Below, piece after piece: positions 13,858 through 19,053 of a stretch of 19,053 nucleotides of DNA. The notes beneath the pieces are model-generated. The model worked only from the letters and a program-made list of their open reading frames with translations, was not told the DNA's origin and ran no database searches. The translations under genes and the position numbers were made by a program. Within the stretch, counting starts at the first letter, position 1; the number at the start of each line of letters is the position of its first letter. The DNA is from SIG636 sp045604285 (GTDB lineage: Bacteria; Bacillota; Clostridia; Oscillospirales; CAG-382), in assembly GCA_045604285.1 (NCBI GenBank), contig JAZUNS010000127.1, positions 1 to 19,053 on the forward strand, read 5' to 3'.

Positions 13858-14493
13858 ATGCTTAATTGGGATATTGAAAACGGCTGGTTTGAAGAAGGCG
13901 TACAGGTGATTTGCGGCTGTGACGAGGCGGGCAGAGGGCCTTTGGCGGGGCCTGTGTTTGCCGCTGCCGTTATATTGCCCAAGGGAATTGACATTGAGGG
14001 GCTTAACGACTCTAAAAAGCTTAGCGAAGCCAAAAGAAACGATCTGTGCCGCAGAATAAAAGAGGTAGCGGTGGACTATGCCGTTGCCCACGCAGAGGTT
14101 TACGAGATAGAGGCTATAAACATTCTTAATGCCTCCATGCTTGCCATGCGACGTGCCATAGAAAAGCTTAAATCCGTGCCGGATGTTGCCCTTATAGACG
14201 GCAACGTGGCAAGGGATTTTCACATAAAAGCGGTGCCGGTAATAAAGGGCGACGGTAAAAGCCCGTCTATTGCGGCGGCATCCATCCTTGCTAAGGTAGA
14301 GCGTGACAATTTCTGTATGGAAATGGACAAGTTTTATCCCGGCTACGGCTTTGCCAAGCACAAGGGATACGCCACCAAGGCACACAAGGCGGCAATACTT
14401 AAGCTGGGGCCTTGCCCCCTGCACAGAAAGAGCTTTTTGAGAAAAACTCTGGGGGACAGCATTGAACAACAAGACATTTGGCAGAATTGGTGA
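13858..14493 (+). CDS. rnhB: Ribonuclease HII (211 aa)
   Basis: This enzyme cuts the RNA strand of RNA–DNA hybrids and removes single ribonucleotides from DNA. The family start CGCDEAGRGPLAGPV gives Asp22 and Glu23. Asp114 (ALIDGN) and Asp132 (KGDGKSPSIAAASILAK) complete the four metal-binding acids, at the same spacing as in E. coli RNase HII. Length is normal. AGGAGG lies nine bases before the ATG. The last 32 bases overlap the start of the next gene, a common arrangement for rnhB–yraN. Confidence 0.97.
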   Translation: MLNWDIENGWFEEGVQVICGCDEAGRGPLAGPVFAAAVILPKGIDIEGLNDSKKLSEAKRNDLCRRIKEVAVDYAVAHAEVYEIEAINILNASMLAMRRAIEKLKSVPDVALIDGNVARDFHIKAVPVIKGDGKSPSIAAASILAKVERDNFCMEMDKFYPGYGFAKHKGYATKAHKAAILKLGPCPLHRKSFLRKTLGDSIEQQDIWQNW

Positions 14494-14860
14494 GGACGCT
14501 GCTTTAGAATATTTAAAGGACCGCGGCTATCGCATAGTGGGCATGAACTACAACACCGTCCACGGAGAGCTGGACATTATAGCCCTGCGACGACGGGTGC
14601 TGGTGTTTGTGGAGGTTAAAGCCAGGCGCAGCCTTGCCTACGGCTATCCCGGCGAAAGGATAACCTACCGAAAAATAAGCGGTATGCGCCGTGCCGCAAC
14701 GGAGTTTTGCCGTGTGGACGGAGTGGGCAACAGGGTTCCGCTGTATATAGGCAATTTCAGATACACAAGAAAATACAAAAAACGCCGTTTTGACCTGATT
14801 GAGATAATAGCAGACGAGGAAGGCGCAAAACGGATAACCCATACAAAAAATATTTTTTAA
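14462..14860 (+). CDS. YraN/UPF0102 family protein (132 aa)
   Basis: This is a small protein of the nuclease-like YraN family, usually found beside rnhB; its cellular role is not settled. Visible motifs are GRIGEDAALEYLKDRGYRI at the N-terminus, HGELDIIA (Glu36, Asp38) and VFVEVKAR (Glu51, Lys53), the PD-(D/E)XK-like core, then a basic stretch RKYKKRRFD. The start is TTG at 14462, inside the end of rnhB, giving the family N-terminus; no closer ATG fits. The G-rich stretch GGGGG six bases upstream may serve as a weak ribosome binding site, so translation probably depends on coupling to rnhB. Confidence 0.9.
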   Translation: MNNKTFGRIGEDAALEYLKDRGYRIVGMNYNTVHGELDIIALRRRVLVFVEVKARRSLAYGYPGERITYRKISGMRRAATEFCRVDGVGNRVPLYIGNFRYTRKYKKRRFDLIEIIADEEGAKRITHTKNIF

Positions 14861-14876
14861 GACGGAGAAGAATATT

Positions 14877-16358
14877 ATGTTGTATAACAGCACAAGAGGT
14901 AACGACAGCGGCAGAACCGCTGCTTATGTAATAAAAAACGGCATAGCCGCAGACGGCGGGCTTTTCGTACCGGAGGGCATCCCCGCCCTTACCGAGGAGC
15001 TGCTTGCAAAGCTTTCGGGCATGAGCTATTCCGAAAGAGCCGCAGAGATACTTGGTATGTTCCTTACGGACTATTCTGCCGAGGAGCTTAAAAAGGCGGC
15101 AGACACCGCCTATGCGGAAGAAAGATTTGGCAAATGCACCACCCCCGTTGCCAAGGCTTTGGGCAACAGCGTGCTGGAGCTGTGGCACGGCCCCACCAGC
15201 GCATTTAAGGATATGGCGCTTCAGATAATGCCCCATCTGCTTTCCCTCTCCTTGGGTAAATGCGGTGAGGAAAGGGACGCCCTTATACTTGTTGCCACCT
15301 CCGGCGATACGGGCAAGGCGGCACTTGCGGGCTACTCTGACGTACCCCGTGTACGCATACAGGTATTTTACCCCAGTGAAGGCGTAAGCCCCGTGCAAAA
15401 GCTTCAAATGGCTACCCAGGAGGGTGCAAACGTTTCCGTTTGCGGCATAAAGGGCAACTTTGACGATGCACAATCCGCCGTTAAGCGCATATTTACCAGC
15501 GCCGATGCGGCATCTAAGGTTGGCGCCCGGGGGCTGTTCTTCTCCAGCGCAAACTCTATAAACTGGGGCAGACTTGCTCCCCAGATAGTTTACTACGTTT
15601 CCGCTTATCTCGATATGGTTGCCGCAGGCACCGTTAAGATGGGCGACGAGATAAACGTTACCGTACCTACGGGCAACTTTGGTAACATTCTTGCGGCGTA
15701 TATAGCAAAGGTTATGGGCTTGCCCATAAAGACCATGGTTTGCGCCAGCAACAAAAACAACATACTTACCGACTTCTTTACCACGGGTGTTTACGATAAA
15801 CGCCGTCCTTTCTATACAACAAGCTCGCCTTCCATGGATATACTGATATCAAGCAACCTGGAAAGACTGCTTTACTTTACCCTGGGTGCGGAAAAGTGCG
15901 CCGCACTGATGAAGGACCTTAACGAAAACGGCGTGTTTACCGTGGATGATGAGACCAAAGCGGCGTTGGCAAAGGATTTTGCCGCCCTTTACGGGGACGA
16001 AAACGCCACCGAAGAGACTATTGCCCGCTACTTTAAGGCAGGCTATCTGTGCGACCCCCACACGGCGGTTGCTCTGTACTGTGCCGATAAGTATAAGGCG
16101 GAAAGCGGCGATAACACGCCCATGCTGGTAGCCTCCACCGCATCGCCCTACAAGTTCCCCCGTGCAGTGCTTAAGGCATTGGGCGAGGATAAGGGCGGCA
16201 GCGATTTTGACTGCATTGACGATTTGGCAAGAATCTCCGGCACCTGCCCTCCGAAAGCCCTGGCAGACCTGAAGGGTAAGACCGTCAGATTTGAGGGCGT
16301 AACGGATAAGGCAGATATCGACGCCAGAGTTTACGAGTTTGCCGCAGAAAAGCTTTAA
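14877..16358 (+). CDS. thrC: Threonine synthase (493 aa)
   Basis: This PLP enzyme makes threonine and phosphate from O-phosphohomoserine, the last step of threonine synthesis. It begins MLYNSTRGNDSGRTAAYVI with DGGLFVPEG, the pattern of the long bacterial class. The PLP lysine is Lys111 in GPTSAFKDMAL. VATSGDTGKAAL (139–150) and a GNFGN phosphate-binding loop near residue 262 follow. Length and motifs are normal. GGAGAAG lies six bases before the ATG, and the gene starts 16 bases after yraN, so it is likely co-transcribed with the rplS–lepB–rbgA–rnhB genes. No leader peptide or riboswitch is visible. Confidence 0.96.
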   Translation: MLYNSTRGNDSGRTAAYVIKNGIAADGGLFVPEGIPALTEELLAKLSGMSYSERAAEILGMFLTDYSAEELKKAADTAYAEERFGKCTTPVAKALGNSVLELWHGPTSAFKDMALQIMPHLLSLSLGKCGEERDALILVATSGDTGKAALAGYSDVPRVRIQVFYPSEGVSPVQKLQMATQEGANVSVCGIKGNFDDAQSAVKRIFTSADAASKVGARGLFFSSANSINWGRLAPQIVYYVSAYLDMVAAGTVKMGDEINVTVPTGNFGNILAAYIAKVMGLPIKTMVCASNKNNILTDFFTTGVYDKRRPFYTTSSPSMDILISSNLERLLYFTLGAEKCAALMKDLNENGVFTVDDETKAALAKDFAALYGDENATEETIARYFKAGYLCDPHTAVALYCADKYKAESGDNTPMLVASTASPYKFPRAVLKALGEDKGGSDFDCIDDLARISGTCPPKALADLKGKTVRFEGVTDKADIDARVYEFAAEKL

Positions 16359-16375
16359 GGCTTAGCTTTCCTTTT
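16349..16375. terminator. Weak hairpin between convergent thrC and DUF1540 genes
   Basis: AAAGCT (16349–16354) can pair with AGCTTT (16364–16369) around a 9-base loop, followed by CCTTTTT on the + strand. The stem is short and overlaps both stop codons, so this is only a possible terminator for thrC. Confidence 0.3.
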
Positions 16376-16535
16376 TGCGGAAGGTGGCACACACGGTTTC
16401 AGAGCTGCAGCAGGCACTGGCAGGGCCCACGGCAACGCTGCCCGCAATGCATTGGCAATCACCGTTGTGGTACTGGCAGTTTTTTACGGCACAGCTTATT
16501 CCCTTTATGGGCTTTTCCTTCTTGTCACAGGTCAT
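16362..16535 (-). CDS. DUF1540 domain protein, small Cys-rich (57 aa)
   Basis: This short protein carries one copy of the DUF1540 pattern: ISCAVKNCQYHNGDCQC (13–29), then VAVGPASACC (34–43) and ETVCATF (46–52). It has nine cysteines (3, 15, 20, 27, 29, 42, 43, 49 counted directly, with 42/43 adjacent) apart from one that may be variable, suggesting metal or disulfide binding. Such proteins are common in Clostridia and their role is unknown. The start at 16535 is set by AAAGGAG nine bases upstream. It is the only leftward gene right of 11.8 kb and ends three bases from the thrC stop, tail to tail. Confidence 0.85.
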   Translation of the reverse strand: MTCDKKEKPIKGISCAVKNCQYHNGDCQCIAGSVAVGPASACCSSETVCATFRKKES

Positions 16536-16604
16536 AACAGATTGCTCCTTTCGTAATTTGTTATTAGTATGGACTGATTTTTTAAGAATAATCGGGGTGA
16601 AAAT
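16536..16604. promoter_or_regulatory. Intergenic region expected to hold divergent promoters
   Basis: The DUF1540 gene and the small membrane protein gene start back to back here. On the + strand TTGCTC, a 17-base spacer and TAGTAT (16565-region) make a weak candidate. On the - strand the AT-rich TACTAATAA stretch could hold a -10. Neither is convincing. Confidence 0.25.
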
Positions 16605-16904
16605 ATGTATCTTGTTCCCTACATCCTTATAGCGATAATGTACGGCGGCGCCTTGGTTATAGGCTTGCGCTCCCGTGCGGCTTATGACAGAAGCACCCCC
16701 ATGGGTATAACCGCGCGGGTGGTGGTTTCCGCCTTGCTGGTTGCTTTGGTTTGCGTTATATTCAAGTACGTAACGGTTGAGACCTTTGAGGCTACCAAGT
16801 GGGATGACGATAAGCTTGTTTTTTGGGTTCGTTTTATAAGTACCCTGCTTTGCGCCGGCGGCATATTTGAGGTGTGGACCGATGCAAAAACCGGTGAGCT
16901 TTAA
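16605..16904 (+). CDS. Small integral membrane protein (99 aa), unknown function
   Basis: About three hydrophobic segments are visible: MYLVPYILIAIMYGGALVI (1–19), a second near residues 36–54 (VVVSALLVALVCVIF) and a third near 72–88. Between the second and third is a short charged loop (EATKWDDDK). GGGGTG lies five bases before the ATG. No known family is recognised. It ends three bases before the metallophosphoesterase start, so the two are probably made from one transcript, and it may anchor or assist that enzyme; this is inference from position only. Confidence 0.7.
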   Translation: MYLVPYILIAIMYGGALVIGLRSRAAYDRSTPMGITARVVVSALLVALVCVIFKYVTVETFEATKWDDDKLVFWVRFISTLLCAGGIFEVWTDAKTGEL

Positions 16905-16907
16905 AAT

Positions 16908-17606
16908 ATGGCGCTTTACGTTATAGCCGACCTGCATTTGTCAGAGGGCACCGACAAGCCCATGGACGTTTTCGGCCCCGCATGGTTCAACCATAAGGAA
17001 AGGCTTGAGGCGGCGTGGAAAGACACCGTTACCGAGGAGGATACCGTGGTTATCCCCGGCGATATCTCCTGGGGGATGCGGTTTGAAAACACCGAAAAGG
17101 ACCTGCTGTTTATACACAGCCTGCCGGGCAGAAAAATAATAGGCAAGGGCAACCACGATTATTGGTGGGGTACCCTTACCAAGCTTAACGACTTTAAAAC
17201 ACGCATAGGCGCAGACAGCATTGAGTTTTTGTTTAACAACGCCTATCGCCACGGCAACAAGATAATTTGCGGCACCAGGGGCTGGTTTCCCGACGGAAGC
17301 TACGGTGCCGAGGACGAAAAAATAGTGCAGAGAGAAGCGGGCAGGCTTCGCCGTTCCTTAGAGGCAGGCAGGGCAATTGCCGGCGACGGGGACGAAATTT
17401 TAGTGTTTTTGCACTATCCGCCCGCCCTTGGCGGCGTTAAGTGCGCCCCATTGGCAGAGGTGCTTTGGGAGTACGATATTAAACGGTGCTACTACGGGCA
17501 TCTGCACGGTATTAACCCCCAAATAACCGAAAAAAGTCTGGGTAAGGCCGACCTGTTTCTTATATCGGCAGACGCCCTGGGCTTTAAACCTTTAAGAATA
17601 GATTGA
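16908..17606 (+). CDS. Calcineurin-like metallophosphoesterase (232 aa)
   Basis: The five metal-binding blocks of the family are present in order: DLH (Asp8, His10), GDISWG (51–56), GNHDYWWG (81–88), FLHYPP (His169) and YGHLHG (196–201). It lacks a signal peptide or membrane segment, so it is cytoplasmic. The family includes phosphodiesterases, nucleotidases and phosphoprotein phosphatases; the substrate cannot be told from these motifs. The start ATG at 16908 is three bases after the preceding stop, with GGTGAG just inside that gene. The PLP enzyme gene follows after 22 bases. Confidence 0.9.
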   Translation: MALYVIADLHLSEGTDKPMDVFGPAWFNHKERLEAAWKDTVTEEDTVVIPGDISWGMRFENTEKDLLFIHSLPGRKIIGKGNHDYWWGTLTKLNDFKTRIGADSIEFLFNNAYRHGNKIICGTRGWFPDGSYGAEDEKIVQREAGRLRRSLEAGRAIAGDGDEILVFLHYPPALGGVKCAPLAEVLWEYDIKRCYYGHLHGINPQITEKSLGKADLFLISADALGFKPLRID

Positions 17607-17628
17607 CTTTTTTAAGGAGTGCTTTGTT

Positions 17629-18792
17629 ATGATAGACAAGAACCACAAGCAATTCAGCAGAAAAATGGATTCTGCCGTAGTACACGGCTACAAGGGCTGT
17701 GACCCCCTTACGGGTGCTATAAGCTTCCCCATTTATCAGACCTCTACATACAAAAACCCCGGTCTTAACTCTAGTATACAGTTCAGCTACTCTCGCTGTG
17801 ACAACCCCACCAGATACGAGCTGGAGTGTACCGTTGCCCTGCTTGAGGAGGGCGCTGCCGCCTTTGCCTTTGCCAGCGGGCTTGCGGCTGTTACCGCAGT
17901 GTTTTCCCTGCTTAAATGCGGTGACCACGTTGTGGTTTCCGACGATATATACGGCGGCTCTTACCGCCAGATTGAGGAGCTTTGGAAGAACTTTGGCGTA
18001 GAGTTTACCTACGTTGACGTGGGCGAGATAGACGCCATAAAGGCGGCTGTGCAGCCCAACACAAAGATGATCTATCTGGAAAGCCCCACCAACCCCATGA
18101 TGAAGGTGGCGGATATTGCGGCTATCTCCGAGATATCCAAGGCTTGCGGCACTATGCTTGTGGTTGATAACACCTTCCTTACCCCTTATTTCCAAAAGCC
18201 TATTCCGCTGGGTGCGGATATAGTTATCCACAGCGGCACCAAGTTTTTGGCAGGCCACCACGATACCACCGCAGGCTTTGTTGTGGTTAACAGTGAGGAG
18301 CTGGAAAAGCGTGTTGGGCTTATGCTTCGTACCGAGGGTGCGGGGCTTGCTCCCTTTGACAGTTGGCTGTTGCTTAGAGGTATAAAGACCTTGGCGCTCC
18401 GCATGAAGAAGCACGAGGAAAACGCAATTAAGGTTGCGGCTTACCTAAAACAGCACCCCGCAGTTGAAAAGGTTTATTTCGTAGGGCTTGAGGACCACCC
18501 CTCCTATGACGTTACCAAGAAGCAGACCACGGGCTTCGGCGGGATGATATCCTTTACCATTAAGGACGTTAATAAGGTAGAGCAGGTGCTTTGCGGCGGC
18601 GATATGATAATGTTTGCCGAAAGTCTTGGCGGCACGGCAACCCTTATTACCTATCCCCAGACCCAGACCCACGCCTCTATCCCTGCAGAAATTCGCAACC
18701 GCATAGGCATTACCGATAGGCTTATAAGACTTTCCGTAGGCATTGAGGATGCTGAGGATATAATTGCCGACCTCGCAAAAATGCTCGGTTAA
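17629..18792 (+). CDS. Cys/Met metabolism PLP enzyme: cystathionine γ-synthase/β-lyase type (387 aa)
   Basis: This is a trans-sulfuration enzyme of the aspartate aminotransferase fold. Motifs are YSRCDNPTR (54–62), AFASGLAAVTAV (80–91), Tyr108 in DDIYGGSYR (cofactor stacking), VVDNTF with Asp180, and HSGTKFLAGHHD with the PLP lysine Lys205. Members make cystathionine from O-acyl-homoserine and cysteine, split it to homocysteine, or use sulfide directly. Sequence alone does not decide among these, so no symbol is given. AAGGAG lies nine bases before the ATG. No SAM riboswitch or T-box precedes it. It is the last gene of the rightward set and is followed by a strong terminator. Confidence 0.92.
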   Translation: MIDKNHKQFSRKMDSAVVHGYKGCDPLTGAISFPIYQTSTYKNPGLNSSIQFSYSRCDNPTRYELECTVALLEEGAAAFAFASGLAAVTAVFSLLKCGDHVVVSDDIYGGSYRQIEELWKNFGVEFTYVDVGEIDAIKAAVQPNTKMIYLESPTNPMMKVADIAAISEISKACGTMLVVDNTFLTPYFQKPIPLGADIVIHSGTKFLAGHHDTTAGFVVVNSEELEKRVGLMLRTEGAGLAPFDSWLLLRGIKTLALRMKKHEENAIKVAAYLKQHPAVEKVYFVGLEDHPSYDVTKKQTTGFGGMISFTIKDVNKVEQVLCGGDMIMFAESLGGTATLITYPQTQTHASIPAEIRNRIGITDRLIRLSVGIEDAEDIIADLAKMLG

Positions 18793-18846
18793 GACGGCAT
18801 AAAAAGGCGCAGAACGCAAAAAATGCGATATTATTTCTTTAGTTGT
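18793..18846 (+). other. Short AT-rich spacer between PLP enzyme gene and terminator
   Basis: It holds one very small hairpin (CGCA, five A, TGCG) and nothing else recognisable. Confidence 0.4.
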
Positions 18847-18880
18847 AGTCAATCGGAGCGTCCCTCCGATTGACTTTTTT
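18847..18880 (+). terminator. Strong intrinsic terminator of the rightward gene set
   Basis: A perfect 12-bp stem (AGTCAATCGGAG with CTCCGATTGACT) closes a 5-base loop CGTCC and runs into TTTTTTATTC. The reverse direction has no T run, so it works on the + strand only. Confidence 0.92.
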
Positions 18881-18899
18881 ATTCTTTATATTTTTTGCT

Positions 18900-18955
18900 C
18901 GGCACGAAGCTTCGCCTCGCAGTACATAGTACAGCTCTCGGCTTGCTTCGCACCG
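18900..18955. repeat. Imperfect inverted repeat in the right intergenic region
   Basis: CGGCACGAAGC (18900–18910) pairs with GCTTCGCACCG (18945–18955) at 9 of 11 positions. Between them lies a small GTAC-ATA-GTAC hairpin (18922–18932 region). It reads as a structured, non-coding element beside the direct repeats. Confidence 0.5.
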
Positions 18956-18978
18956 TCTGCTTCCTTTTTCTGCCATCT

Positions 18979-19050
18979 TAAACACCCCATTGCTCACTGC
19001 GTTCGTGGCGGGGACCCCGGATAAACACCCCATTGCTCACATTCGTTCGC
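18979..19050 (-). repeat. Two direct copies of a 19-base intergenic repeat
   Basis: TAAACACCCCATTGCTCAC occurs exactly at 18979–18997 and 19022–19040, 43 bases apart start to start. Each is followed by a related CG-rich end (TGCGTTCG and ATTCGTTCG). The sequence between holds the palindrome CGGGGACCCCG. The reverse complement matches the element at 45–66. Nothing coding was found from 18881 to 19053. Confidence 0.75.
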
Positions 19051-19053
19051 AAC

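Noticed and set aside
14861..17628. T-box or SAM riboswitch controlling thrC or the PLP enzyme
   Set aside because: The gaps before both genes are 16 and 22 bases, too short for either element.
18839..19033. 64-codon leftward ORF over the last terminator and repeats
   Set aside because: It covers a perfect terminator stem and two repeats, has no recognisable family or ribosome binding site, and looks like translated repeat sequence.
1..19053. CRISPR array, transposase, integrase, tRNA or rRNA
   Set aside because: No regularly spaced repeats, no mobile-element proteins and no RNA gene folds were seen on either strand.

Overview
The window looks like a stretch of chromosome from an anaerobic Firmicute of the class Clostridia, probably an uncultured gut or environmental lineage. 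The evidence is the gene order rplS–lepB–rbgA–rnhB–yraN, the hisS–aspS pair, a one-domain DUF1540 protein, strong AGGAGG-type ribosome binding sites, and lipoproteins and sortable envelope proteins of Gram-positive type. No mobile element, CRISPR array, tRNA or rRNA was seen. The species cannot be named from this sequence.

Layout. Everything left of about 11.6 kb is read leftwards, and everything right of about 11.8 kb is read rightwards apart from one small gene. The switch is a 224-bp intergenic region (11609–11832) holding two good, diverging sigma-A-type promoters. The leftward promoter drives a MinD/ParA-like ATPase, a methylglyoxal-synthase-like protein, hisS and aspS. A U-tract-free hairpin then separates aspS from a second leftward cluster: an ABC ATPase, an ABC-2 permease, a GldG-like protein, a DUF4340-type protein, a lipoprotein, a patatin-like lipase and a 54-residue membrane protein, closed by a strong hairpin terminator near base 14–44.

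The rightward promoter drives rplS behind a short structured leader, then, past an attenuator-like terminator, lepB, rbgA, rnhB, a YraN nuclease-fold protein and thrC. A leftward DUF1540 gene interrupts. A second rightward set follows: a small membrane protein, a metallophosphoesterase and a PLP trans-sulfuration enzyme, ended by a strong terminator at 18847. The last ~170 bp are non-coding and repeat-rich. The repeat core there (ending GAGCAATGGGG) recurs in inverted orientation at base 45–66.

Functionally the window mixes translation (rplS, hisS, aspS, rbgA), protein export (lepB), DNA maintenance (rnhB, yraN), amino-acid branch-point enzymes (thrC and a Cys/Met PLP enzyme) and an uncharacterised Gld-type envelope transporter. 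The most noteworthy points are: (1) the seven-gene Gld-like/patatin cluster, whose role in a non-gliding Firmicute is unknown; (2) a methylglyoxal-synthase fold protein lacking three of the known catalytic positions, paired with a MinD-like ATPase with an altered switch region; (3) an RbgA GTPase whose G4 motif is TKTS instead of NKxD; and (4) the repeat shared by both window ends.
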